A DNA stretch of 64,000 nt from Coriobacteriaceae bacterium (GCA_902364645.1 CABJEP010000001.1:315947-379946); one strand, 5' to 3'. Shown: positions 44,755-53,187, numbered from the stretch's first letter. Notes: a model not told the origin generated them from the letters alone. Numbers and translations are program-made.

Positions 44755-45315
44755 CTACACAAGCTCGTCAGACTGCTCTTGGAGCAGCGAGGCATAACTC
44801 CAGATCGCCGAGATAAACAAACAGACAACTGCGCCGATAAACGACCCCGCATCAAAGGTAGCGCCTTGGCAAATCTCAATAACGAAGGAATGAGGCACGA
44901 TGTAAAGCTCCAGTCCGCCAATGGTGAGATTGACCGATCCATAGGCACCAACAAGCGAAACCGCGGCGTTAACAGCAAAGGCAAGCGCGAGAACACGGAT
45001 AAGCCGCACATGCGTCTTGGTAAAGGGCGAGACGCCCCGAGAGATGTTATGGCTGATTCCGCACAAAACGACAAGCGAAACACCCACGACGAGTGCCAGG
45101 CACAGCCCGCTTGGGATAACGATGCTCCCGCCATCGAGAAGCGTCACGACACCGAAAGAATCGACAGAAACAACGTTTGCAACCGCATACCAGATCACGT
45201 AAACAACCAACGCGGCAAAAGCGACGAGCATTCCCGCAAAAACGACCGCCATGCAAAAGCCAAGCTTCCTTACAGTCTCGCCCGCCTTGGCCATACGCTG
45301 AACGCTGTTGGACAT
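44755..45315 (-). CDS. DUF2975-type four-helix membrane protein
   Basis: About 186 aa with four hydrophobic helices. VLCGISHNISRGVSPFTKTHVRLIRVLALAF is the recognisable DUF2975 core between helices 2 and 3. Members occur next to a small XRE regulator, as here, and the pair is thought to act as a regulator and membrane partner of unknown function. The ATG (MSNSVQ) has GAGGGTG upstream, better than the longer frame. Confidence 0.85.
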   Translation of the reverse strand: MSNSVQRMAKAGETVRKLGFCMAVVFAGMLVAFAALVVYVIWYAVANVVSVDSFGVVTLLDGGSIVIPSGLCLALVVGVSLVVLCGISHNISRGVSPFTKTHVRLIRVLALAFAVNAAVSLVGAYGSVNLTIGGLELYIVPHSFVIEICQGATFDAGSFIGAVVCLFISAIWSYASLLQEQSDELV

Positions 45316-45457
45316 ACACTCACCCTCATCGAATCTATCGTTATCCGAATAGTTTATCGAACAACGATATGGATTGCATGCGGAAAGCCCCGCCAGTGCG
45401 CATAGGCCATTCACCAATCAGAAGGGGTGAGAGTGGATTTTTGGACACGTATCGAAC

Positions 45458-45521
45458 GAGAGTGGATAATCTCCCACTTTGAGGTCGCCACCGGGCCTAA
45501 AACGGGAGATTATCCACTCTC
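45458..45521. repeat. Perfect 18-bp inverted repeat (GAGAGTGGATAATCTCCC)
   Basis: GAGAGTGGATAATCTCCC (45458-45475) and its exact complement (45504-45521) flank a 28-nt centre. A third partial copy GTGAGAGTGGAT lies at 45427. The 45316-45545 spacer otherwise contains the putative promoter of the DUF2975 gene, with an ATCGTT/AACGAT dyad near 45340-45370. Confidence 0.9.
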
Positions 45522-45545
45522 ATAGCCATCAAAGCTCGCGAGCTC

Positions 45546-45902
45546 TTACTCGGCCACCTCGCGCAGGGCCGACATCGTAGCCGCATATTGCTGCTGCAAC
45601 GCATGCATTCCCGCGCGAGCGCCGTCAACGGCATCGGCGCCGCGCAGCGCCTCGGTCACCACGACCGCCGGCTCGTACAGATTATCGAATCCCAGGTTCT
45701 GGCTCACGCCCTTGAGCGTGTGAGCTGCCATAAACGCTTCCTTGGCGTCTCCTGCCGCCATGGCGGCCTCCAGCTTGTCCATGCTCTCGTCATCCAAAAA
45801 CTTGAGGGCAAAGCGGGCAAGCATCTCCTCGCCCATCAGCCGAGTGCAAGCGTCATCATAATTGGCGCCGATCTTCTCATACGCTTCACGCATGGAAATC
45901 AT
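45546..45902 (-). CDS. Hpt (histidine phosphotransfer) domain protein
   Basis: A 118-aa all-helical protein. AAHTLKGVSQNLGF carries the phospho-accepting His61. It relays phosphate between a hybrid kinase and receiver domains. It starts 23 bp after the REC-containing protein gene, so the two are a functional operon. No histidine kinase is in the window; the kinase must be elsewhere. Confidence 0.92.
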   Translation of the reverse strand: MISMREAYEKIGANYDDACTRLMGEEMLARFALKFLDDESMDKLEAAMAAGDAKEAFMAAHTLKGVSQNLGFDNLYEPAVVVTEALRGADAVDGARAGMHALQQQYAATMSALREVAE

Positions 45903-45925
45903 GGATTCAAACTCCTTTGGTCAAA

Positions 45926-47806
45926 CTAAATCGTAGGAAGCGCAACGACCTCGGCAGGGCGCGCCAATGTTTCGGCAATACGGTCTTGCACCTCGAGCAG
46001 ACAGTCGAGCAGCAGCGGGTTAAAGGTGCCGCACTTACCGTCCAGGATCATCTGGATCGCCTCCTCGTGCGGGATGGCATCCTTGTACACGCGCACGCTC
46101 GTCAGCGCATCGTATACGTCGGCCACCGAAACCACCTGTGCGGCGATGGGGATATCGTCGCCCTTAAGGCCATCGGGATAACCCTTGCCGTCCCAGCGCT
46201 CGTGGTGCCAACGCGCAATCTGGTACGCATATTCCATAAGCGCATTACCGGCGTGATGGCTACCCAGCTCAAGCAGCATGTCGGCGCCGATCGTGGTATG
46301 CGTCTTCATAATCTCGAACTCATCGGGCGTAAGGCGTCCGGGCTTGTTGAGGATCGCATCGTCAATCGACATCTTGCCGATATCGTGCAGCGCCGAAGCC
46401 AGGGCGATCGTGGAGCGTTCCTCATTGTCGAGGGAGATCGTGCCGCTACGCTGGACCAGATAGCCAAGCAGCAGCTCGGTCAGCTTTTCGATGTTCGTAA
46501 CGTGCCTGCCGCTCTCGCCGTTGCGAAGCTCCATGACGCCGGCCATGATGTCGATGAGCATGCGACTGTTCTTGACGCGCTCGTTGTACTGTTGGGACAG
46601 CAGGTTCGTCAGGCGGCGCTGTTTGGCGTACAGGCGGATGGTGTTGCTTACGCGGCGGCGCACGACACGGGAGTCAAACGGGCGGTTGATATAGTCCGAG
46701 GCGCCCAGCTCGTACGCGCGCAGAACCGCATCATCGGAATCTTCGCTCGAAATCATGATGACAGGCAGATTATCGATACCCGATCGGCGCGACAGATCGG
46801 CCAGCACCTCAAAGCCGCTTATGCCCGGCATCACAATGTCCAACAGCACGAGCGACAACTCATCGCCATAGCGGTCGACCATGTCGAGCGCCGCACGACC
46901 GTTATCGGCCTCGAGGATGCAATGCTCGTCCTTGAGCATCTCGCTGAGAATGGCTCGGTTCATCTCGGAGTCATCGGCGATAAGCACCAAAGGCTTTTCG
47001 CTTTGGAAGGCCTCGATGGAATCGGCATCGGTCACGACCGTACCGGCTTTTGCCTTAGCGCGGCTCAGTAACTGAGCAGCGCGGCCAACGCCCTCATCGA
47101 CCGTCTCGCCATGAATGCGAACGCCACCAACACATGCCGTCAAGCTCACGTACTCATGGCCCGGAATAATCGTGGAATGAACGGCATCGGACACCTGATG
47201 CAGGCGACGGGTGAAGTCATCGGAGGGAATATTGGGCATGACAACCACAAACTTGTCGCAGCCATAGCGCACAAGCTCGTCAGTCGAACGAATTCCGCTG
47301 CGTATGGCTGTCGCCACAGCACCGAGCGCAAGGTCGCCGGCATGACGGCCACACGTATCGTTGAAGGCCCTAAAATCATCAACGTCGATCATCGCAACGC
47401 CGGCATTCATGCGGGCGCTGCGAAGCTTTTCCTCGTAATATCGGCGATTGCGCACGCTCGTCAGCACGTCGGTGTAGACAAGGTCCTCTTCCGCGGCCTC
47501 TTGCTCATCAATCGGACGCACCATCAGCAAGACGTGAGGCTCGCCCTCGACCTTCAGAGGGCGTAGACGGGCGCGGTACTCAGTGCCATCATTGAGCAGT
47601 TGCTCCGACACCTCATCGGAGTCTGCCAAAGCCTCAAGACTCGACTGACGCAGACAAGGGCAGCGATCGCCGGCGAGCAAGCAGTTAGGCTCGCTCTTAA
47701 TCTGATCGGCCGACAGCAAACGCACCACGGGGTAGTTCTTCGCGACACGGGCGACCTCAGCGGCAGCCTCCTCGTCGGTTAGATTGACCTCGTGATTATT
47801 GAGCAT
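45926..47806 (-). CDS. GGDEF-REC-HD-GYP signalling protein
   Basis: A 626-aa protein. About residues 1-100: an N-terminal sensor-like part with a Cys cluster (CLLAGDRCPCLRQ). About 108-260: a GGDEF-type cyclase domain (LTSVRNRRYYEEKL) whose active loop reads RYGCDKF instead of GGDEF, so it is probably not catalytic. About 275-395: a receiver domain (ADDSEMNR, phospho-Asp in LLDIVMPG, IMISSEDS). About 420-600: an HD-GYP phosphodiesterase with intact HDIGK and HHERWDGKGYP. It would degrade cyclic dinucleotides under phosphorelay control by the Hpt protein. Confidence 0.92.
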   Translation of the reverse strand: MLNNHEVNLTDEEAAAEVARVAKNYPVVRLLSADQIKSEPNCLLAGDRCPCLRQSSLEALADSDEVSEQLLNDGTEYRARLRPLKVEGEPHVLLMVRPIDEQEAAEEDLVYTDVLTSVRNRRYYEEKLRSARMNAGVAMIDVDDFRAFNDTCGRHAGDLALGAVATAIRSGIRSTDELVRYGCDKFVVVMPNIPSDDFTRRLHQVSDAVHSTIIPGHEYVSLTACVGGVRIHGETVDEGVGRAAQLLSRAKAKAGTVVTDADSIEAFQSEKPLVLIADDSEMNRAILSEMLKDEHCILEADNGRAALDMVDRYGDELSLVLLDIVMPGISGFEVLADLSRRSGIDNLPVIMISSEDSDDAVLRAYELGASDYINRPFDSRVVRRRVSNTIRLYAKQRRLTNLLSQQYNERVKNSRMLIDIMAGVMELRNGESGRHVTNIEKLTELLLGYLVQRSGTISLDNEERSTIALASALHDIGKMSIDDAILNKPGRLTPDEFEIMKTHTTIGADMLLELGSHHAGNALMEYAYQIARWHHERWDGKGYPDGLKGDDIPIAAQVVSVADVYDALTSVRVYKDAIPHEEAIQMILDGKCGTFNPLLLDCLLEVQDRIAETLARPAEVVALPTI

Positions 47807-48017
47807 ATGGGGCCCTTTCGATAGTTTCGCATGGTAGCGGTGGGTTCCAAATGCTACAAGGGTAACACCTTGTCGATGCAGGTAAGTACGTGAATGCTGT
47901 TACATTTTTATGAGTTGGCAGGCGGCGCGATTGAAGTCGCAGACGTGAGGTTTTGAGCACATTTGTTAACACGGCCGAAACGTTTGCGGGTGAAGCCTGC
48001 TTTGGCCATTGCGGGTG
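47807..48017. other. Spacer upstream of the signalling operon
   Basis: No gene. GTTAACA-like and GGTAACACC-like AT-rich stretches are the only notable features. The promoter of the signalling operon should be in the left part. Confidence 0.3.
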
Positions 48018-48815
48018 TTAGAGCCCCAGGATGCCACGGACAGCCCGGGCAGCCGCTGCCGGGCGATCGCGCAGACCGTTATGCGCGCCCGGGATCGTCA
48101 CGAGAGGGCAATCGAGATATTCGGCAGCCGCTCGCGTGCCAGCCTCGCGGGGCGTGCCAATCGAGAGCTCGCCCAGGAGCACGGCGGCCACCGTTTTTGA
48201 CGCGCGAACGCTATCCCAATCGGGAACGCAGGTCATAGTAATCCCGTATTCATTGGCCATGAAGCAACGACCATTGCGCAGGGCATGTTTGGCTTCCGCT
48301 TCGGTCGTTCCAGGAGCCTCGGGGTCCAAGTCGCCGAGGGCTCCCAAGAAAAGCCGGAGCGCCCTTGAAACCTTTCCAGCCGCAATCATATCGAGCAAAA
48401 CCGGGGCTGCGCCCATGCCGACGCCTTCGGCCGACACAGCCGGCTCATGCAGAATCGCACGGGCGACGAGATGGGGTTCGGTACGAAGAAGCTCCAGCGC
48501 CACCAACGTACCGGCGCTGTGCGCAAGCACATTTGTCGGAGCGCCAACGTGTTCGATCACGGCTTGCAGATCGGCGGCCTGAGCGGCAAGATCATAGCTG
48601 CCGTCTGCCGCATCGCTGCTGCCACCACAGCCGCGGCGGTCGTAGGCAATTACGCGGTAGTTGCGACTGAGCTCACAAGCGATGCCGTCGAAAAATGTGC
48701 CGTCGACACAAGCGCCGTGCACGCACACCAAGGCAGGAGCATCAGGCGACACATCCGGGTCGGCATATTCGCGACAGGCAATCGTGGTGCCCGCATTCTC
48801 GACCGTAAAATCCAT
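48018..48815 (-). CDS. Alpha/beta-fold hydrolase
   Basis: A 265-aa protein with the oxyanion region VCVHGACVDGTFFDG, the nucleophile elbow NVLAHSAGTLVALEL (Ser in AHSAG), DRRGCGGSSDA, and a C-terminal catalytic His in TIPGAHNGLRDRP. Typical of small esterase/lactonase-like hydrolases; substrate unknown. GGGGGC precedes the ATG weakly. Confidence 0.9.
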   Translation of the reverse strand: MDFTVENAGTTIACREYADPDVSPDAPALVCVHGACVDGTFFDGIACELSRNYRVIAYDRRGCGGSSDAADGSYDLAAQAADLQAVIEHVGAPTNVLAHSAGTLVALELLRTEPHLVARAILHEPAVSAEGVGMGAAPVLLDMIAAGKVSRALRLFLGALGDLDPEAPGTTEAEAKHALRNGRCFMANEYGITMTCVPDWDSVRASKTVAAVLLGELSIGTPREAGTRAAAEYLDCPLVTIPGAHNGLRDRPAAAARAVRGILGL

Positions 48816-49040
48816 GTTGTGCCCCCATCATCAATGCTCATCCAGTTGCACGTCAGCACGGTTGGATGGACCCGCATTGCTTTACACCTTGTTAACAGAT
48901 TAACTTTACCCGACCCGAGGCTTTTCATGGCACGGCATCATGAGCGACGTGAAAAAACGAAACTTGTAAAGCAAGAGCCCACACCTTGCTTTGGAGCCGA
49001 TGCTATGCTTAGGCACAATTGTCTTGAGGAGCATATGCCT
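48816..49040. promoter_or_regulatory. Divergent intergenic region
   Basis: Between the alpha/beta hydrolase and radical SAM genes. TTGTTAACAG (about 48891-48900) forms a small dyad and GAGGAG at 49026-49031 is the RBS of the radical SAM gene. No gene seen. Confidence 0.35.
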
Positions 49041-49817
49041 ATGTCTACGTTTTTGAATGCCAGCCCCATCTTTGGGCCCGTTCGCAGCCGTCGCCTTGGT
49101 CTCTCGCTCGGCGTCAACATGATGCCGGCCAGCGGCAAAATCTGCACGTTCGACTGCATCTACTGCGAGAACGGCCTCAACGCCGAGCGCCCCTGCCATG
49201 AGCCGTATAACACGGCTGCCGTGGTACTCGAAGCGCTCGAGGCAAAGCTGCGCGAGATGGCAGCCGAGGGCGAGCTCCCCGATGTAATCACCTTCGCAGG
49301 CAACGGCGAGCCCACCGCCGCACCGGAGTTTCCACGGGCCATCGCCGGCGCCGTCGCACTGCGCGACGAGCTTGCCCCAAACTCCAAGATCGCCGTGCTC
49401 TCCAACGGCACACGCGCCGACCGCCCCGAGGTGCACGACGCGCTCATGATGGTCGACGACAACATTCTTAAGCTCGATACCGTCGACCCGGCGTTTATCC
49501 AGCTGCTCGACCAGCCTGTTGGCCCCTACAACGTCGAACACCAGATCGAGACGTTCGCAAGCTTTGACGGTCACGTTATTATCCAGACGATCTTTTTGAC
49601 CGGCGAGTATCAGGGCAAGCTCATCGACAATACCGGCGAGGAGTATGTTGCCCCCTGGCTCGCGGCGCTTGAGCGCATTCGTCCGCAGGAGGCGACCATC
49701 TACACGGTCGCGCGCGAGACACCAGTCGCCGGCCTTGCCAAAGCAGCGCCCGAGGTGCTCGACGCCATTGCCGCGCGCGTGCGCGCCCTCGGTATTCCCT
49801 GCCAGGTGAGCTACTAG
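49041..49817 (+). CDS. Radical SAM protein
   Basis: About 258 aa. ICTFDCIYCENG is the CxxxCxxC [4Fe-4S] motif, preceded by GPVRSRRLGLSLGVNMMP and followed by ITFAGNGEPTAAPEFPRAI, the glycine-rich SAM-binding strand. The closest named group is the YfkA/MoaA-like 'radical SAM protein' set of Gram-positive bacteria (VRSRRLG...), without a defined substrate. GAGGAG lies 9 nt before this ATG; another ATG two codons upstream (49035) is too close to it. Confidence 0.9.
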   Translation: MSTFLNASPIFGPVRSRRLGLSLGVNMMPASGKICTFDCIYCENGLNAERPCHEPYNTAAVVLEALEAKLREMAAEGELPDVITFAGNGEPTAAPEFPRAIAGAVALRDELAPNSKIAVLSNGTRADRPEVHDALMMVDDNILKLDTVDPAFIQLLDQPVGPYNVEHQIETFASFDGHVIIQTIFLTGEYQGKLIDNTGEEYVAPWLAALERIRPQEATIYTVARETPVAGLAKAAPEVLDAIAARVRALGIPCQVSY

Positions 49818-49909
49818 CGCGGCCGCCCGCCAGCAGCTAAATTAGCCCCATCCCAAATGAGCTGGTCTGCGGGTGGGCTATACTAGCTGCGAATGAAAGG
49901 AAGTTAGCC

Positions 49910-50797
49910 ATGTTTGACAATGGACCCGTGCCCGGCCGCAACGACGCCTGCTGGTGCGGCAGCGGCAAAAAATATAAGAAATGCCATAGCGCCTTTGATG
50001 AGCGCCTCGAGCGCTTGTGGGAAGAGGGCTGGGAGGTTCTGCCCCGCACGCTCTACAAGACACCCGCCGACATCGAGGGCATCAAGCGCTCGGCCGCCAT
50101 CAACGTGGGCGTGCTCGACTACGTAGGCGAGCACATCGCCGCGGGCATGACCACCAACCAGATCGACCAGATGATCTACGACTACACCATCGATCACGAT
50201 GGCACGCCGGCTGACCTCAACTATGAGGGCTACCCCAAGAGCGTGTGCACCTCGATCAACGACGTGGTCTGTCACGGCATCCCCTGCGATACGGACGTGC
50301 TGCACGAGGGCGACATCATCAACGTCGATTGTTCCACGATCTTGGACGGCTACTTTAGCGATTCGAGCCGCATGTTCTGCATCGGCAAGGTCTCTGCCGA
50401 GCGCCAGCGTCTGGTCGACGTCACTCGCGCCAGCGTGGAAGCGGGTCTAGCCGCCGTCAAGCCATGGCTACCGCTGTCCGTGATGGCCGAGGCCGTGCAA
50501 AAGACGGTCGAGGACGCCGGTTTTAGCGTGGTGCGCGAGTACGGCGGACACGGCATTGGCAAGGAGTTCCACGAGGACCCGTTTGTAGGCTTTACCACCG
50601 AGGCGCCCGATGTGGACACCATCATGGCTCCGGGCATGGTCTTTACCATCGAGCCCATGGTCAATGCCGGAGCGCCCGACATCAAGATTAGCAAGGGTGA
50701 CGGTTGGTGCGTGCGCACCAAGGACGGCAGCGATTCGGCCCAGTGCGAGGTACAGCTCGTAGTGACCGAGGACGGCTACGAGCTGCTGAGCTGGTAG
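49910..50797 (+). CDS. map: Type I methionine aminopeptidase with SEC-C zinc motif
   Basis: A 295-aa protein. Residues 12-30 (NDACWCGSGKKYKKCH) are a SEC-C zinc-binding motif also found at the C-terminus of SecA; an N-terminal SEC-C extension occurs in a subset of actinobacterial and clostridial MAPs and may aid ribosome binding. The catalytic domain has VCHGIPCDT, the metal ligands in VDCSTILDGYFSDSSRM, GHGIGKEFHEDP and FTIEPM. It removes initiator Met from new proteins. RBS AAAGGAAG. Confidence 0.96.
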   Translation: MFDNGPVPGRNDACWCGSGKKYKKCHSAFDERLERLWEEGWEVLPRTLYKTPADIEGIKRSAAINVGVLDYVGEHIAAGMTTNQIDQMIYDYTIDHDGTPADLNYEGYPKSVCTSINDVVCHGIPCDTDVLHEGDIINVDCSTILDGYFSDSSRMFCIGKVSAERQRLVDVTRASVEAGLAAVKPWLPLSVMAEAVQKTVEDAGFSVVREYGGHGIGKEFHEDPFVGFTTEAPDVDTIMAPGMVFTIEPMVNAGAPDIKISKGDGWCVRTKDGSDSAQCEVQLVVTEDGYELLSW

Positions 50798-50807
50798 CCG
50801 CACGGAC

Positions 50808-50858
50808 GCCGGGCGCTCATGGACTTATAAACCGTCCATGAGCGCCCGGCGCTTTATT
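50808..50858 (+). terminator. Terminator of map
   Basis: A perfect 17-bp stem GCCGGGCGCTCATGGAC around TTATAAACC, followed by GCTTTATTT. Confidence 0.9.
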
Positions 50859-50861
50859 TAA

Positions 50862-50915
50862 GCGTTTTGCCTGATAAAACCTGCCAAAATAAACCTGTCC
50901 CTTTTTGGCAGGTCA
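50862..50915 (-). repeat. Dispersed palindromic repeat, copy 4
   Basis: GATAAAACCTGCCAAAATAA then CCTGTCCCTTTTTGGCAGGT. It lies directly before the RBS of the D-2-hydroxyacid dehydrogenase gene. Confidence 0.9.
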
Positions 50916-50932
50916 AGCGGAGAGGACTGCTT

Positions 50933-51868
50933 GTGAACATCCTGGTTTTGTTGCCCGTCAACGACCGCCATCGCGCAATTCTTGAGTCGAGCGCTCCGGG
51001 CGAGAACTTTATCTATACGAGCGCCGACGCCATCACGCATGAACAAGTCGCCAACGCCGACGTGATCTTGGGCAACATAGACCCTGCCCTGCTTACCGCA
51101 TGCGAGCACCTCCAGCTACTGCAGCTGCAGACCGCGGGCTATGACGACTACCTTGCTGCCGGCACCGTGCCGGCTGACGCCAAGCTGTCTTGCTCGGTGG
51201 GCGCCTACGGCCAGGCCGTGAGCGAGCACATGTTTGCCATGGTGCTGTCAATGATGAAGCGCCTGCCCGGCTACCAGGACCTGCAGCGCGAACATCGCTG
51301 GGAGGACTTGGGCCCGGTCACCTCGCTCAAAAATGCCAACGTGCTGGTGCTGGGCGCGGGCGATATCGGCGGCCACTTTGCCACGCTCTGCCGCAGCATG
51401 GGTGCGCACGTCCGCGGCATCAAGCGCCATCCGCTCGTCTATCCCATTGTGTTTGAGGACATGGACGGCATGGATGCCCTGTCCGAGCGCCTAGCCGAGG
51501 CCGACATCGTCGCATCCTTTATGCCCAGCACACCCGAGACCCGCGGCCTGGCGAACGCCGAGTTCTTCGCCGCGATGAAACCGGGCACCTTCTTTGCCAA
51601 CGGCGGCCGCGGCGATCTTGTGGTCGCCGACGACTTGGTTGCCGCCCTGGAGTCGGGACATCTCGCCGGCGCCGCGGTCGACGTCACCGACCCCGAGCCG
51701 CTGCCTGAGACAAGCCCACTGTGGGATGCACCCAACATGCTCATCACGCCGCACGTCTCCGGTTGGTTCCACCTGGCAGCCACACTTAACAACGTGGTCG
51801 ACATCGCCGCCAAGAATCTGCGTCACCTGCAGGCCGGCGAGACCCTGCGCTGCTGGATCGAGCACTGA
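50933..51868 (+). CDS. D-2-hydroxyacid dehydrogenase family protein
   Basis: About 311 aa. The NAD-binding VLVLGAGDIGGHFATLCRSMGA, the conserved MKPGTFFANGGRGDLV and the C-terminal LITPHVSGW with the catalytic His mark the family (phosphoglycerate/lactate/2-ketoacid dehydrogenases). The YGQAVSEHMFAMVLSMMKRLPG segment is the substrate-domain hinge. The substrate is undetermined. The start is GTG behind AGAGGA; the open frame upstream includes the dispersed repeat and is not coding. Confidence 0.9.
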   Translation: MNILVLLPVNDRHRAILESSAPGENFIYTSADAITHEQVANADVILGNIDPALLTACEHLQLLQLQTAGYDDYLAAGTVPADAKLSCSVGAYGQAVSEHMFAMVLSMMKRLPGYQDLQREHRWEDLGPVTSLKNANVLVLGAGDIGGHFATLCRSMGAHVRGIKRHPLVYPIVFEDMDGMDALSERLAEADIVASFMPSTPETRGLANAEFFAAMKPGTFFANGGRGDLVVADDLVAALESGHLAGAAVDVTDPEPLPETSPLWDAPNMLITPHVSGWFHLAATLNNVVDIAAKNLRHLQAGETLRCWIEH

Positions 51869-51871
51869 TTT

Positions 51872-51899
51872 GTTCCGGCGTTTTACCAAACGCCGGAAC
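51872..51899 (+). terminator. Terminator of the D-2-hydroxyacid dehydrogenase gene
   Basis: GTTCCGGCGTTT pairs perfectly with AAACGCCGGAAC around a TACC loop. Confidence 0.8.
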
Positions 51900-51910
51900 C
51901 CCTCGACGCT

Positions 51911-52090
51911 GCGAGCCCGCCGTTTGGCCAATCTGCCGTTCAATTTCAAAGGCGCGACCAGAAGGTCAGCGCCTTTTCATTTCACGGCACCTTGGCTCAA
52001 ACGGCGGGCTCTCGCTGACTTTTGTTCAACCTGCGGCGCTTTGCTGGCGCGGCCCTACCTGTGGACTCTCGCTGACCATTATTCGACCAG
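51911..52090. repeat. Inverted and direct repeats next to the toxin gene
   Basis: Arms GCGAGCCCGCCGTTTGGCCA (51911-51930) and TTGGCTCAAACGGCGGGCTC (51992-52011) enclose an inner AAAGGCGC/GCGCCTTT hairpin. The adjacent sequence TCTCGCTGAC recurs at 52010 and 52066 with similar following bases (TTTTGTTCAACC and CATTATTCGACC). No gene. Confidence 0.8.
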
Positions 52091-52102
52091 AGGGGTCTAG
52101 CG

Positions 52103-52597
52103 CTATTTAAGCGTTGTTAGATAGTTTCTTGCGTTTTCGACGTTCATTGCTGCGACGGGCGCATGCGAAGAGAGCTTGACATCGTTGGTGACCAGGAGAT
52201 CTGCCTTTGCGCGTATCGCTGCCGCAATGATTAAATCGTCTTCGTAATCGCTATGGAGCTCACGCTGCCTGCTCGCCATCCATATATCGCTCAGGTCACA
52301 GGGCACTGGCGTGGCAAGCTGCGACAGCACGCTAAGACAATCCCATGCAAGCGAAGTCGCTACCGTAGCGGCATACTGGGAAAGCGAACCATGCTCGCGC
52401 CGATACCATGCCTTATGTTCGCTTGAAATCAAATAAAACAGGTCTTTGGACGATGTCGCCGCGTACAGCAAATCAACCTGCGCCGTGCATGCATCGCGTA
52501 AAAACTCAATCGCCACCGAACGACCACGTCGTGAGGGAATGAAGTAATCGAGCCACACGTTGGTGTCAACCAAGATGCGCTTTGGAGTCTCACTCAT
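52103..52597 (-). CDS. PIN-domain ribonuclease toxin (VapC-like)
   Basis: A 164-aa protein with the PIN acidic residues in DTNVWLDYF (N-terminus), a central Glu region, DYEDDLIIAAAIRAKAD and TNDVKL. PIN toxins cleave RNA with Mg2+/Mn2+. Its ATG overlaps the antitoxin stop by about 8 bp, so it is co-translated and presumably neutralised by it. Confidence 0.9.
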   Translation of the reverse strand: MSETPKRILVDTNVWLDYFIPSRRGRSVAIEFLRDACTAQVDLLYAATSSKDLFYLISSEHKAWYRREHGSLSQYAATVATSLAWDCLSVLSQLATPVPCDLSDIWMASRQRELHSDYEDDLIIAAAIRAKADLLVTNDVKLSSHAPVAAMNVENARNYLTTLK

Positions 52598-52970
52598 AGA
52601 GCCAGCTCATCTCCTCGCCATAGCGATCCGCATAGGCATTCCGTTTGAGCTCTTCGTCGTCCGATGGCTGAGCCTTGACCATATCGATTCCCGACTCACA
52701 GCAAGCGGCAGCGAACAGCTTCGACCCCTGATCCATGAGCTCGAGCTTACGTTTGGCGGCCTTTTCGCGCTCGCGCTGTTCCGCCCGGGCACGACTGGGC
52801 AGCAGGATATCCTCGAGCGCACCGGGGCGATCGGCCAGCGACGCTGCAAGCTGCCAGAGCGCTCGCACCGCTTGGCTCGGCGTCATACCGGCCTTGGAGA
52901 GAGCGGCGTCCCCACTCCTTTTAAGATCGGCATCGAGACGTACGTTGATCTGAGCGGCTGTTGTGGTCAT
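52590..52970 (-). CDS. RelB/DinJ-type antitoxin
   Basis: A 126-aa protein. The N-terminal ribbon-helix-helix AQINVRLDADLKRSGDAALSKAGMTPSQAVRALW is DinJ/RelB-like. The charged helical middle and C-terminus (about 70 residues) should wrap the toxin. RelB antitoxins more often pair with RelE/YafQ toxins than with PIN proteins, so the pairing is mixed. RBS AAGGAGG. Likely autorepressor of the pair. Confidence 0.9.
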   Translation of the reverse strand: MTTTAAQINVRLDADLKRSGDAALSKAGMTPSQAVRALWQLAASLADRPGALEDILLPSRARAEQREREKAAKRKLELMDQGSKLFAAACCESGIDMVKAQPSDDEELKRNAYADRYGEEMSWLYE

Positions 52971-53184
52971 AACCCCTCCTTAATACTTCAAAACTATCAT
53001 AAAACTCTATGGTAGATACGTAAAGCATGTATAGCATTTATAAGCATTAGCCGTACTCTGTACACAAAAAGCCGCCGAGGCACACTGCACCTCGGCGGCT
53101 ACGCATCACCAATCCAGTTCGGTTTCACCCTTTGCATTCGCCCAGATAAACCCTGCCAAAATTAACATCCCTTTTTGGCAGGTT
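52971..53184. other. Spacer between antitoxin and M18 peptidase
   Basis: It holds the antitoxin promoter region, the peptidase terminator (53063-53100) and repeat copy 5 (53139-53187). No gene. Confidence 0.5.
53063..53100 (-). terminator. Terminator of the M18 peptidase gene
   Basis: A perfect 11-bp stem AGCCGCCGAGG/CCTCGGCGGCT followed on the minus strand by TTTTTGTG. Confidence 0.9.
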
Positions 53185-53187
53185 TTA
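53139..53187 (-). repeat. Dispersed palindromic repeat, copy 5
   Basis: CAGATAAACCCTGCCAAAAT then TCCCTTTTTGGCAGGTTTTA; the stop codon of the M18 gene lies in its right end. Confidence 0.88.
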
